DNA of 64,000 nt, taken from contig CM119267.1 of NCBI GenBank assembly GCA_051294375.1, forward strand, positions 14,129,694 through 14,193,693. Direction: 5' to 3'. Source of the DNA: Paraspadella gotoi. Taxonomy: Eukaryota > Chaetognatha. Under the pieces are notes generated by a model. The model was not told the origin of the DNA. It did not search any database and worked only from the letters and a program-made list of their open reading frames with translations. Positions within the stretch are counted from its first letter, which is position 1, and each line of letters opens with the position of its first letter. The position numbers and the translations under genes were made by a program. Below are positions 24,601 to 39,440 of the stretch, one piece after another.

Positions 24601-27600
24601 TACCAAATCTTCTTTCTTCTTTTTTTTTTTTGTTTCCTCGCTCTCGAATCTATACTAGAGAATTTTTTAGACGTATTAGAATTTAGTCATTTTCTTAATT
24701 TCTTTTTTTTTTTTTTAATCTGCGTCGCGCTTCTTTTTAGTTACACCGACTTCAATTTCGAGGCGAGAAAAAAAAAAGATTGAAATGACTCGGTGTACAA
24801 ACTCTTAGATTTTTTTTATTATTAATATCATTTTCTTAAATCATGACATTTAACCAAGAATGTGATTGCGCATGCCGAATGTGTAGCAGGACTATATGGT
24901 GATGGAAGTAAAAAAATTGTTCGTAGATTTAAATTGATTACGAAGGTAATTTTGGGTAAAAAAAAAAGTCGATTAGAAATATAGTTTGGGATTTCTGATA
25001 ATGACCTTATGTAACAATCTCCCTTCATGATCTTATATTCATGCATCATGGTGATACTAAAAGATATTTTTTTAACCTCGGAATATAATGCTTAAATTTT
25101 TTAAAAATCTGCTTGCCTAATCCTTTGCTTTAGCTTTAGCCAAGACCATTTGTTTGCAGTATGATTTTTTTTGGTTTGCCTGAATACCGATTTTCTGGCC
25201 ACTGAAAAAATTTATTTTGAATGGAATTTGCTTATTTTATTTTATTTTATTTTTGAAGAAGAAAAAACAGAGGTGATGGAAAGTTTAGGTCAGCCATACA
25301 AAGTCTGGGTGCGAGTTTTTCTAAAAAATTGGAAGAATTGAAAATTTTGTCGCTGGAAAATGTAACAATTTCTTCCAACTTTGGGGGCGGTATTCTTAGT
25401 AATAATCTCTTTTTTAACATTGTTTACTATATTTTAGATCGTCGCATAACTTTGTTTGAGTCTTCAATTTGTTGAGTTTTTAAAACTCAGGAGGGACTTA
25501 TTTATCTTTTCATACATCCATATATATATGGAGTTAAATTTATTAAATCGAATTTAAATCCAGCATCGCTGTTCTCTGAACTTAACCGTCACTTTGTTCT
25601 ATTCGCAGAATTTTTACGTTCAAAAACTTTCACTTTTAAATCACTGTAAAGGCAAGTCTTTATCCACACGATTCAAACTTTAATAGGAATCATTTCAATC
25701 TGAGAGAAAACTGTTTATTTTTATCGTTTTCAAATGATCTTCCGAAAAATCGGTTCTTCTACGCATGCGTGTTCCACGTTATTCGAATTTCACGGCTCAG
25801 CCTTTTTTGGTTGATGCTTGAAGTTTTTTTTTATTTCTGTTTATATTCTTTTTTTATTGTTGTCACGAGAGCCTTCCTTTATGTAAGTTCGGCTGCAAAC
25901 GAACCAATCTGTGTTAGCAAAACTAATACACTGTTTTCACCCACCCACCCATTTTATTTCCTCTTTTTTTAATTCATTGATTATTTTTTCTTATTATTTC
26001 TGGTTATTCTGGTACCCTGAAAAACTTGGTCGACGACTTCTGCCATAGTTTATTTAAAAAAAAATAAATTCAGCGATATTCCATTCATTATAAATTACAC
26101 TCGTACTGCAATGATACAATGGTACTCTATATCTGAGCAATTAATAATTAAGTAAAAATTTAAATGCTCGGATTAATTATAATAAGCACAGAGTACAAAA
26201 TGAAAGCAATCTTTCTTACAAGAGTGTTTTCGAGCAAGTGCTCTCTTGAATGACACAAACAATTGCTTCAAGATGATTCAAGATAATTATTCTCCCGCAT
26301 TGCGTGGGTGATATTACATTTTTTAGCGCTTAAACAAGAATATAAATCTTAAGATATATTTAAAATTGATATTTATTTTTGGAAATTAATGCCTTTTTTG
26401 GTGCTAGAGTATTCGGCATCTTGATGCATGTTTTTTAGAATAGTCGGTCACGTTTCTTTTTGAGCGATTCTTATTTACTAATAAACATGTACAAATAGAA
26501 ATTATATTTATAGATTTTAATTTTTTTTCGCCACTAGATGACGTGACCGACGAAAAGAAACCAAAATCAACGAATTAAATTTTTATAATTTTTTTTCTAA
26601 AAAAAAATTTAAAAAAAGGTTGTCATTCATCCACCGACACGCTTCGTGTACTTTCGTTTTCATTGCAGTGATCAGAGAAATGTCTTCAGAAATGCAGTCG
26701 TCAGCCGGTGGTGGCCATGGCGGCATGGGCAATGAGCGGTGGTGGATCCTACGGGGGCGGCTCCTCTTCGTCCTCTCTTACTCTTACTCCAAGAAAACCG
26801 TGTCATCCAGCTCTATGATTCAGTAGACGACAGGGAACGATTTTGTGATTCGCTAGATAATCTAGGTTGGGCGGGAGATTTAGTGATCTACGAAAAATGT
26901 CGGGCGAAGCCTTTCTGGTTTTTTTGGGGCTTTTTTTTTTACAAAGTTTAAAACATATTAAATAACGCGGTTCAGAGATTTTGAGGGTAAACAAAACGAT
27001 CGATACGCAGAGACGGTAAAAAAAATAATTTTGTTTTCGTGTATTTGTTTTTTACTTCATCTTCATTATTTTTTTTTATATTCATTTTAGTCTCTTTTCG
27101 AGCTCCGCTATGTGTGTAAACTAATTGGTGGCTGAATTATAAACAAATTAGTCTACTGAAGGGAAACGAGTATTTTTCGATGCCCACTCATCGAAAAAAT
27201 GCTTCGTTCCCTTCAAAAAAAAAATACAAACAAAAAACAAACAAAATGCTTAAGAACATTGTCGCTTACCAACACATGGCATGTCCACTATTTTAATTGT
27301 AACAAATAGTTTTTTTACGCTTTTCAAACTTATAGATGCCAGTAAAATCGTCTATAATGTCAATCTTTCAAAGTACTACTTTTTAAAAAAATAAATACAA
27401 CGCTTTGTACAAAAAAATTGCTTGTACCAAACGTCATCGCTCATTCCACAAAAAAATTTAATTCGAGACGGCAAAACACAATAATTTTTTCTCTTTTACC
27501 CTAAATTCTCACCGATTTTAAGTTTATTTTTTTGTGACACTCGTGCGGCAGGAAAATTAGGATTTTAAATTGGTGTTCCGCTTATATTTTTTATGAGGCT

Positions 27601-27823
27601 CCAAGCGAATTAAAAATCACGATTGTGATATGAATTTTTTTTCCTCTCTCTATCATGTACACAATTTTTTTTCATCGATTAAAGCGTTTGATCACATAAG
27701 AAGCACAAACAAAAGAACAATGAAACTTCCAAACTGAAAAAGGGAAAAAAACATTTGGTTTTTATAGACTCGCGTACGTCATGAATCCATTTGCTTTTCT
27801 CTTTATAGTGACCATCTCCTAAG

Positions 27824-27893
<70 letters not shown>

Positions 27894-29495
27894 AAACCTT
27901 TATTCTCTCTCCCTCTGTCCTCTATCTCGTCACGTAATTAATTTGAAATATAAACACATTTTTTTTGCGGTCTACAGTGGAACGGAAGACTCTGCTCGCA
28001 CCGTTTCATTAAAAGACTTTCAGTAGTGTTACTCTAGTCTCAGTAGCTGATTTAGACGGACTCGGATCGGCCCTCGTAGTAGTGACGCCGTTTACCACGA
28101 CGACGGTCACGAGCAACAGTCCGACACCCCCCTTCCTCCGAATTCCCCGCACTCTTGGACCTGACCCCATCCAGATCCGGGAGACCCGGGCCTGACCTGA
28201 CCCAGACGAAACTACCCGTGAGGCAGACCTGCTCAACACAGATGCGAAACGTCGAATTCCATCGCCGAAAAACAAACTTCCATATATAAAATTCGCATTC
28301 TTAGATTATTTTATTTAGAATAATATTTGGCAAAAAAAGTAGACCGAAGTCTGGAAATGCAATTATCAAAAGTAGAATTTTTAGATTTAATACGGCAATT
28401 AGTGAAAAAAAAAATATTAGTAGAAAAAGAAGAGAGGGGAGAGAAAAAACGTGAAAAAACGACGAAAGAAAAATATTTCCTTTCTTAAATCTGACACGAA
28501 CTTCGTCTTTACACGCTGTCTCTCTCTCATAATAGACTCCTATTTTAATTAGAATAAATTTGACAACAAATAGAAAGAACATCAGTTGCATGGACTTCAT
28601 AATTCTAGAGTTGCTGCTTGTTAAGTCCTTTCTAGAAGGAGCGAAAGTACCCTGTATGAATTAGTTTGTTTTCATTTGATTTTTAAAACAGGTCAACCTT
28701 TGTCTGTTTGTGGTTCAAGAGTTGTGACTTTTTCTTCAAACGACTTTTTGAGTTTACGATTTCCATTTAATTTCTTGGTGATCTCACATCTAACGCTCTC
28801 ANNNNNNNNNNNNNNNNNNNNNNNNNTTTGGGGGGTGGAGGAGGGGGTAAGGTGAGCGCTGAGCAGTGGTGGGAAAGAAGGGTTCGGAAGAGTATTTTCT
28901 CTCTTTTCTTTTTTTTTTCTTTATTTGCATTTTCAGGTCTCCTTTTCTGATGCACTTATGTCGTTCACTTGATATAAGCACCTCTGTTAATTTATCGGGA
29001 AAGAAATAGAAATTTGAAGGTTTATCTTTTGTTAAAAGAATTCAAGTTTTTTCGGATTATTTAACCTTTGGATGACAAATCAAAAGTTATTGAGCGAAAA
29101 TAAACCTAAAAATGAATAATGAATATTGAATAATGAATAATATTGTTTTTGTGTCGAACCGGACGCCACTATATATCCCCGACTCCCGAGTACAACCCTT
29201 TCGCAAATTGTTTGATTTTCTATTAGAATCGAGTGGGAATCGAGAGAGCCTGAGAGTCTGAGAGCCTGAGAGAGTCTCCAAAGTTGAGAGAGAGAGAGAG
29301 AAAGTGAAGGAGAAATGAACCAAAAAAAAATAATACAAATCGAACCTCAGTCGTCGATTGTTTGCTGCCGATGAGTCACACACATTTTTAGTCCATTTTG
29401 TTTCCCTCTTTTTTAAGTCGAGAGTGGGTTATTTTTTTTTTCTTCAGAAGGGAAAATGGAGGTCTTTGCATTAATCGGAATAATAACTTATAATA

Positions 29496-29589
<94 letters not shown>

Positions 29590-31874
29590 CACGAAATGAT
29601 GATGACGTCCCAGCGATCTGCAACGAGCTCTGCCGGCGCCAAGGACGAAGTCAAAAAGGCGCGCCCAAATACGCGGAACTGCAGAAGGAGATCATGGCGC
29701 TGCGGGCGCAGAACGCCGCGCTGGAGGAGCGCATCGCCGCGCTGGAGGCCGAGCTCGACGAGCAGGTGGTGGCAAGCTGGAGTTTGTGTGGGGTGAGTTA
29801 CAAAGTGGAAGGGGAACCCTGCATCAGAAGTCAGTAAACGTCACATGTCTTTCGGAATCGAAAGATGATTACAGTTTACCGACCCGTTTTTAATTTCATT
29901 TGTTTTCAACCTTACCACGACCTCTGGATTCGTTCGTCCACTCTTTCCCTCACCTATTCTAATACTTCGTTGTTCCTTACTTTCCTCTTTTCTTTACTTT
30001 TCTCGTCGAACTACACAACGACACTACCATTTCTTTCACACTATCCTCCCACTCCCAACTCTCTTTAAAATCACATCTAAATCACATCCCCTCTACCGCA
30101 GGCTAAGATGCCACCGAGAGCAAATCAACGAGCGCGACGCCGAATCGAGAAGCTGCGCGCGCAACTCGCGGCGCAGATTCTCGAGTTGAAGGAGTTGATG
30201 GACTCGAAACTGGCGCTCGACGCCGAGATCTGCACCTACAGGCGCCTCCTGCAGGGAGAGGAGCATAGGTGGGTTTCGGACAAAACGACAAAAAGACCAA
30301 AAAGTCCTTATAACTATTATAAATATTATCCGACTGAATTCGACTGATTTCGACAAAAAACATTTTTTCTTCGACAATCCTTTATTCTTCCGGATTTCCA
30401 TGACAACAAACGCCAAAATAATAACAAAAAAAACAACAAAAAAATCCCCTTTTTTTCGTCGGAACCGAAACCAAAAGAGAGTAATTCGATATTTTTTTCG
30501 CTCCTTTGTAATCGGTTTCTGAATATAAGGAGAGATTAAAGCTTTTTTTGAATAATGCCCCAGTATTTAAAAGAAAACTTGACTTGTTTAAGGTTTATTA
30601 ACCGTCGATTTTCTTTACTTTTTTTTCCTTTCCCCCTCCCTAAAAACACTTTCGCTCTCTTCTTTGCCACGCCCATTCTCCCTGAACGCAACCACACCAC
30701 CTCTCGATCCCCTCCACCACAACTTTCCCCACTCCGACATCCCCGGCGCAGGCTGAAGGACCACATGTCGGGTCAGGTCACGGGTCCAAGGATCCTCCAG
30801 CAGCGCGTCCGCCACTGCGGCGGCGCCTCGCAGCAAGGTAAGTTGATCGAAAGAGGCACTTACCTCTAAAACACCTCATTAAAAAATCGTTTTTATAAAA
30901 AAAATTACAACGCTGCGTAATATTTAGTTCAAAGCGTCTTTTTCGCATATAATCCTTAGTTTTACGCTGTTTTGATGTGATTATAACCTTTGTTCATCGT
31001 TTAAAAAAACCTAATCTCTACCCTCACATGTCATTATAAAACAAAAATAATAACTGTAATAAAAAGGCAATATATAGTAAGAGTTGGAGAAAAATATAGG
31101 CTAAATAATGATTGCTCGTGTTTTGCTCCAAGAGTTGGGATGTGTTTCTGCATGGAGTGAGAATTTGCGTTTTGACAAACCCTCTTTTTCCCTGAAGGTC
31201 TGAGAAAAGGGAGTCAGTAATGAAAGAATTAATAGCGATGAAGAAAGATCACCATTTCGTTTCGCTTTTTTTTTTATTTTGGGGTTTTTTTACTTGTTTT
31301 CAGTTTTTATCAATTTTATTTAAGTACTTTTTTTTTTAATCTTTCGGGGATGACTGCTTTGTATTCGTAACCTTTATTAACACTACCCTATCCCACTCAA
31401 AAAAACAAAAAAATTCCAACAACTCTTGAACAAAAGTGACCGTATAATTTTTTTATTTCTGAGAGTTAACAAAAAAAAAAACAAGCATGCAACGCTGGCA
31501 TTAGACGTCAAAATTAGGAGGATAAATTATCGTTGTAATGGCAGGGCAATTTCTGTAAAATGAGCAAAATCGTAAAATTTAACTTATTTTTATTTGAAAG
31601 AAACGCTTTTAATACCTCATTAACCTCCATTGTTGCTCTTTACCTTGTCATCCTTTCTTTGCCACTCGAAAGACGAGGCGACCAAAAATAATAAATCCAA
31701 AATCCTGTCTCCTGCGTATCACAAAAAAAAAATCGTCATTAAAGAAATTAATAATCTCCGCGCGTCTTAAAAAAAAAAAAATCAGCAACCTCTCTCGTGA
31801 CTCGCCTTGTGTGTAATTGCATGTAAATAAAAATGGTGAGTCTCCAAGGACAGACCCGAAATCGACGTGGGTAA

Positions 31875-31908
<34 letters not shown>

Positions 31909-34900
31909 AGATTCCCCCTGGAGATTTTCAACTTAAAATAATTTATTTTCGCCGGTCGAAATTCTGCGCTTGAATCGTTTTTAATAAGGCACTTTAAAAT
32001 TTATGTATCAATAAACTATAAATAGCATTTATTTAGCAGTTAAAGTAACAGAAAAAAAAATAATATCGAGGAGAATTTCGAACGAGGCTTTCTCTTCCAC
32101 TTCTCGATCTCTCATTCCTTAATTCAACACTTTTTTGTGCTTTCATTAAATCTCAGAAACGGAAATCTTTGGTTCTTGTCTTCTCAATTTTATTTTAAAG
32201 AATAAAATGTGACTAACCTTAGGCCCATGGCGAATCTAACCAATGAATGTTTTTTTGTTTTGTTTTTTTTTTTTTTGTGCGAAAGAATTTCCTGTTTTCT
32301 CTTTTCTTTTAAAGATTCCATCCGTAGTCCTTGTGAAGGGATTAAGTAGATATATGAGCAGCGAGTAGCGGATGTATGCACTCAATATATAATAACTTAT
32401 ATGTTTTCAAAAGAAGTCATAGATTTTGACACTTGCATACATCTCCCGCTCGCCGAAGTCTTTCTATGATCCACCGCCGTAATCCGTACTATAACGCGCG
32501 TAACGCGCTAGTTTATAGTTAAGAGCCCATAGAAAGACCGCCAGTGAGTCAAATCCAGGGTACCAAATCTTCTTTCTTCTTTTTTTTTTTGTTTTCCTCG
32601 CTCTCGAATCTATACTAGAGAATTTTTTAGACGTATTAGAATTTAGTCATTTTCTTAATTTCTTTTTTTTTTTAATCTTGCGTCGCGCTTCTTTTTAGTT
32701 ACACCGACTTCAATTTCGAGGAGAAAAAAAAAAGATTGAAATGACGTCGGTGTACAAACTCTTAGATTTTTTTATTATTAATATCATTTTCTTAATTCAT
32801 GACATTAACCAAGAATGTGATTGCGCATGCCGAATGTGTAGCAGGATATATGGTGATGAAGTAAAAAATTGTTCGTAGATTTAAATTGATTACGAAGGTA
32901 ATTTTGGGTAAAAAAAAAAGTCGATTAGAAATATAGTTTGGGATTTCTGATATGACCCTATATGTAACAATCTCCCTATATCTTAGATTCATGCATCATG
33001 GCTGATACTAAAAGATATTTTTTAACTCGGAATTAAGTTATAATTTTTAAACTGCTTGCCTAATCCTTTGCTTTAGCTTTAGCAAGACCATTTGTTTTGC
33101 AGTGATGATTTGTTTGGTTTGCCTGAATACCGATTTTCTGGCCATGAAAAAATTTATTTTGAATGGAATTTGCTTATTTTATTTTATATTTTATTGCAAG
33201 AAGAAAAAACGAGGTGATGGAAAGTTTAGGTCAGCCATCAAAGTGCTGGGTGCGAGTTTTTTCTAAAATTGGAAGAATTGAAATTGTCGCTGGAAAATGT
33301 AACAATTTCTTCCAACATTGGGGGCGGTATTCTTAGTATAATCTCTTTTTTAACATTGTTTACTATATTTTAGATCGTCGCATAACTTTGTTTGAGTCTT
33401 CAATTTGTTGAGTTTTAAAAAACTCAGGAGGGACTTATTTATCTTTTCATACATCCATTATATATGGAGTTAAATATTATTAAATCGAATTTAAATCCAG
33501 CATCGCTGTTCTCTGAACTTAACCGTCACTTTGTTCTATTCGCAGAATTTTTACGTTCAAAAACTTTCACTTTTAAATCACTGTAAAGGCAAGTCTTTAT
33601 CCACACGATTCAAACTTAATAGAGAATCATTTCAATCTGAGAACAAACTCTTTGTTTATTTTTATTTCGTTTTCAAATGATCTTCCGAAAAATCGGTTCT
33701 TCTACGCATGCTGTTCCACGTATTTCGAATTTCACGGCTCAGCCTTTTTTGGTTGATGCTTGAAGTTTTTTTATTTCTGTTTATATTCTTTTTTTTATTG
33801 TTGTCACGAGAGCCTTCCTTTATGTAAGTTCGGCTGCAAACGAACCAATCTGTGTTAGCAAAACTAATACACTAGTTTTCACCCACCCACCCATTTTATT
33901 TCTCTTTTTTTAATTCATTGATTTTTTCTTTATTATTTCTGGTATATTCTGGTACCCTGAAAAACTTGGTCGACGACTTCTGCCATAGTTTATTTAAAAA
34001 AAAATAAATTCAGCATATTCCATTCATTATAAATTACACTCGTACTGCAATGATACAATGGTACTCTATATCTGAGCAATTAATAATTAAGTAAAAATTT
34101 AAATGCGTCGGATTAATTATAATAAGCACAGAGTACAAAATGAAAGCAATCTTTCTTACAAGAGTGTTTTCGAGCAAGTGCTCTCTTGAATGACACAAAC
34201 AATTGCTTCAAGATGATTCAAGATAATTATTCTCCCGCATTGCGTGGGTGATATTACATTATTTTAGCGCTTAAACAAGAATAAATCTTAAGATATATTT
34301 AAAATTAGATATTTATTTTTGGAAATTAATGCCTTTTTGGTGCTAGAGTATTCGGCATCTTGATGCATGTTTTTAGAATAGTCGGTCACGTTTCTTTTTG
34401 AGCGATTCTTATTTTACTAATAAACTGTACAATAGAAATTATATTTATAGATTTTAATTTTTTTTCGCCACTAGATGACGTGACCGACGAAAAGAAACCA
34501 AAATCAACGAATTTATTTTTTATAATTTTTTTCTAAAAAAAATTTAAAAAAAGGTTGTCATTCATCCACGACACGCTTCGTGTACTTTCGTTTTCATTGC
34601 AGTGATCAGAGAAATGTCTTCAGAAATGCAGTCGTCAGCCGGTGGTGGCCATGGCGGCATGGGGCATGAGCGGTGGTGGATCCTACGGGGGCGGTCCTCT
34701 TCGTCTCTCTCTTACTCTTACTCCAAGAAAACGCTGTCATCCAGCTCTATGATTCGTAGACGACGGGAACGATTTTGTGATTCGCTAGATAATCTAGGTT
34801 GGGCGGAGATTAGTGATCTACGAAAAATGTCGGGCGAAGCCTTTCTGGTTTTTTTGGGGGCTTTTTTTTCTTACAAAGTTTAAAACATATTTAAATAACG

Positions 34901-35743
34901 CGTTCAGAGATTTTGAGGGTAAACAAAACGATCGATACGCAGAGACGGTAAAAAAAATAATTTTGTTTTCGTGTATTGTTTTTTACTTCATTCTTCATTA
35001 TTTTTTTTTATATTCTATTAGTCTCTTTTCGAGCTCCGCTATGTGTGTAAACTAATTGGTGGCTGAATTATAAACAAATTAGTCTACTGAAGGGAAACGA
35101 GTATTTTCGATGCCCACTCATCGAAAAAATGCTTCGTTCCCTTCAAAAAAAAAATACAAACAAAAAACAAACAAAATGCTTAACATTGTCGCTTACCAAC
35201 ACATGGCATGTCCACTATTTTAATTGTAACAAATAGTTTTTTTACGCTTTTCCAAATTATAGATGCCAGTAAAATCGTCTATAATGTCAATCTTTCAAGT
35301 ACTACTTTTTAAAAAAATAAATACACGTTTGTACAAAAAAATTGCTTGTACCAAACGTCATCGCTCATTCCACAAAAAAATTTAATTCGAGACGGCAAAC
35401 ACACAATAATTTTTTCTCTTTTACCCTAAATTCTCACCGATTTAAGTCTTATTTTTTGTGACACTCTGCGGCAGAAAATTAGGATTTTAAATTGGTGTTC
35501 CGCTTATATTTTTTATGAGGCTCCAAGCGAATTAAAAATCACGATTGTGATATGAATTTTTTTTCCTCTCCTCTTCATGTACACAATTTTTTTTCATCGA
35601 TTTAAGCGTTTGATCACATAAGAAGCACAAACAAAAGAACAATGGAAACTTCCACTGAAAAAGGGAAAAAAACATTGGTTTTTATAGACTCGCGTACGTC
35701 ATGAATCCATTTGCTTTCTCTTTATAGTGACCATTCTCCTAAG

Positions 35744-35811
<68 letters not shown>

Positions 35812-37739
35812 AAACTTTATTCTCTCTCCCTCTGTCCTCTATCTCGTCCGTAATTAATTTGAAATATAAACACATTTTTTTTGCGGTCTACAGTGGAACG
35901 GGAAGACTCTGCTCGCACCGTTTCATTTTAAGACTTTCAGTAGTGTTACTCTAGTCTCAGTAGCTGATTTAGACGGACTCGGATCGGCCCTCGTAGTAGT
36001 GACGCCGTTTACCACGACGACGTCACGAGCAACAGTCCGACACCCCCCTTCCTCCGAATTCCCCGCACTCTTGGACCTGACCCCATCCAGATCGGGGAGA
36101 CCCGGCCTGACCTGACCCAGACGAAACTACCCGTGAGGCAGACTCTGCTCCAACACAGATGCGAAACGTCGAATTCCATCGCCGAAAAACAAACTTCCAT
36201 ATATAAAATTCGCATTCTTAGATTATTTTATTTGAATATATTTGGCAAAAAAAGTAGACCGAAGGTCTGGAAATGCAATTGATCAAAAGTAGATTTTTTA
36301 TCTCTCTCTNNNNNNNNNNNNNNNNNNNNNNNNNCCGGCGCCAAGGACGAAGTCAAAAAGGCGCGCGCCAAATACGCGGAACTGCAGAAGGAGATCATGG
36401 CGCTGCGGGCGCAGAACGCCGCGCTGGAGGAGCGCATCGCCGCGCTGGAGGCCGAGCTCGACGAGCAGGTGGGTGGCAAGCTGGAGTTTGTGTGGGGTGA
36501 GTTCGTTGACAAAGTAAACGTCACATGTCTTTCGGAATCGAAAGATGATCGTACAGTTTACCGACCCGTTTTTAATTTCATTTGTTTTCTAACCTTACCA
36601 CGACCTCTGGATTCGTTCGTCCACTCATTCCCTCACCTATTCTAATACTTCGTTGTTCCTTACTTCTCTCTTTTNNNNNNNNNNNNNNNNNNNNNNNNNA
36701 AAGTAAAGAAAATCGACGGTTAATAATCTTAAACAAGTCAAGTTTTCTTTTAAATACTGGGGCATTATTCAAAAAAGCTTTAACTCTCCTTATATTCAGA
36801 AACCGATTACAAAGGAGCGAAAAAAATATCGAATTATCTCTTTTGGTTTCGGTTCCGACGAAAAAAAAAGGGATTTTTTTGTTGTTTTTTTGTTATTTAT
36901 TTTGGTGTTGGTTGTCATGGAAATCACGGAAGAATAAAGGATTGTCGAAGAAAAAATGTTTTTTGTCGAAATCAGTCGAATTCAGTCGGATAATATTTAT
37001 AATAGTTATAAGGACTTTTTGGTCTTTTGTCGTTTTGTCCGAAACCCACCTATGCTCCTCTCCCTGCAGGAGGCGCCTGTAGGTGCAGATCTCGGCGTCG
37101 AGCGCCAGTTTCGAGTCCATCAACTCCTTCAACTCGAGAATCTGCGCCGCGAGTTGCGCGCGCAGCTCTCTCGATCTCGGGTCGCGCTCGTTGATTTGCT
37201 CTCGGTGCATCTTAGCCTGCGGTAGAGGGGATGTGATTTAGATGTTGATTTAAAAGAGAGTTCGGGAGTGGGAGGATAGTGTGAAAGAAATGGTAGTGTC
37301 GTTCGACGAGAAAAGTAAAGGAAAAGAGAGAAGTAAGGAACAACGAAGTATTAGAATAGGTGAGGGAATGAGTGGACGAACGAATCCAGAGGTCGTGGTA
37401 AGGTTAGAAAACAAATGAAATTAAAAACGGGTCGGTAAACTGTAAAATCATCTTTCGATTCCGAAAGACATGTGACGTTTACTGAGAGCCAGCTTCTCGA
37501 TGCAGGGTTCCCTTCCACTTTGTCAACGAACTCACCCCACACAAACTCCAGCTTGCCACCACCTGCTCGTCGAGCTCGGCCTCCAGCGCGGCGATCGCTC
37601 CTCCAGCGCGGCGTTCTGCGCCCGCAGCGCCATGATCTCCTTCTGCAGTTCCGCGTATTTGGCGCGCGCCTTTTTGACTTCGTCCTTGGCGCCGGCGAGC
37701 TCGTTGCAAGATCGCTGGGACGTCATCATCATTTCGTTG

Positions 37740-37835
<96 letters not shown>

Positions 37836-39370
37836 TATTATAGTTATTATTCCGATTAATGCAAAGACCTGCCATTTTCCCTTCTGAAGAAAAAAAAAAA
37901 AAACCCACTCTCGACTTAAAAAAGAGGGAAACAAAATGGACTAAAAATGTGTGTGACTCATCGGCAGCAAACAATCGACGACTTAGATTCGATTTGGTAT
38001 TATTTTTTTTGGTTCATTTCTCCCTTCACTTTTCCTCTCTCTCTCTCTCTCTACTTTGGAGACTCTCTCAGAAGCCGCGTCCCTCGGGACTTACTTCGAT
38101 TGAGGCTCTCCTCGGAATTCCAGTCCGATTCTATAGAAAACAAACAAAAAATTTGCGAAAGGGTTGTAACTCGGGAGTTCGCGAGAGATATATGAGAATG
38201 GAGCCGGTGTCGAGCGAGCTGTCCACACAGAAGACGCATAATAATTCAGCTACGCCCTCATATTATGACTAATGATTACTGAGTTATCTCATCATTTAGG
38301 TTTAATGTGCTTCACGGGCGTTCAAATAACTTTTGATGTTGTTCATCCAAAGGTTTATAATAATCCAGAGAAAATACTTGAAATTTCTTTTAAACAAAAG
38401 TCATAAACAACGGCGTTGCAAAATTTCTCTCTATTATCCTATTCCCCGATAACTTAACGAAGTTTAACAGAGTGAACGACATAAGTGGCCTCAAAAATGG
38501 AGACCTGAAAATGTCAAATAAAACGGAAAAAAAAAGAAAAGTAGTAGAAAGATAGGACTCTTTGGCCGCCAACCCTTCTTTTCACCACGCATTGAAAATG
38601 GGGCATGGAGCGACTCTTACCGTTACCTTCCCTCCTCCACCCCCCAAAAAACCCCTTCGATGGCAATGCGTTTTTTTCTCGCCCGATATTTACTGTCCTC
38701 CCCCTCTTTTTTTTTTCTCCAACCACCTTTTTTTTCTCCCTACTTGTTTGTTCCTGCACTTTTTTTCTTTCAAATAAACAGGTTTTTTGTTTTAGTATGT
38801 TGTTATTTAGTTGTTGCGTTATGTGGTTCAGTAGAGTTTTTTCGTTCTGAATATGCGTAATGACATTTCTCTGAATATAACATTTTCGGTGGTTGTTTCC
38901 TGTCCCATTCATCTCGTATCCGCCCTGTCCCATATAGGTATGTACAGTTGTTAACTTCCTTTCTGCATACATGATAACAATCATACTCTTTTTCTATCAT
39001 CATTCTCTCTTCTTCGTCTCTCTCCTCTGCTTCTTAGTCTCTCTTCCTGCTCTCGTCTTTCTCCGTATGCTTCTTCTCCTTCTTCCTCTCTCGTCTGCTC
39101 ACTGCTCGTGCTGTCTTCTCCTCTCACATCTGCTCTTCTATCTCCTCTCTGTCCCATCCCCCCAGGCCCTATATTTTTTCCCCTGAAAGTTTGTTTTTAA
39201 TTCTCCTCACGCTTTATTTGTTCGAACAAATTTTCTCCTCTCTTTTCCATTTCATCTTCGCTTTACACTCCTTCCCTTCGTGATTCCGCAGCCATGTCTT
39301 CAGACCTTCTCGCTATTTTTTTGTAGAAAATTATCGGCATCTCTGACTCTGCTCTCGTCTCTTCGGTCTG

Positions 39371-39440
<70 letters not shown>

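Larger units (their letters stand above)
20838..28801 (+). repeat. Repeated IF locus segment, copy A
   Basis: It covers the intron before the coil 2 exon through the region beyond the third tail candidate. It corresponds to 28827-36309 (copy B), to 36700-39822 inverted, and to 39823-46021 (copy C). It ends abruptly at a 25-N join, at a point matching 46021 in copy C, after which only copy C continues into unique sequence. Confidence 0.8.
28827..36309 (+). repeat. Repeated IF locus segment, copy B
   Basis: A direct copy of 20838 to about 28390, differing mostly by one-base indels spread through coding and non-coding parts alike. It contains exon counterparts at 29588-29765, 30102-30268, 30752-30837 and 34603 onward, several of them broken. 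Errors that do not spare codons point to sequence quality and not to selection-free evolution. Confidence 0.8.

Noticed and set aside
28009-28275. 88-codon - strand frame repeated at 36009-36215 and 45227-45493
   Set aside because: Its repetition only reflects the duplicated assembly segments, the frame is not kept in copy B, and no domain is recognised. It overlaps the GC-rich sequence after the third tail candidate on the other strand.
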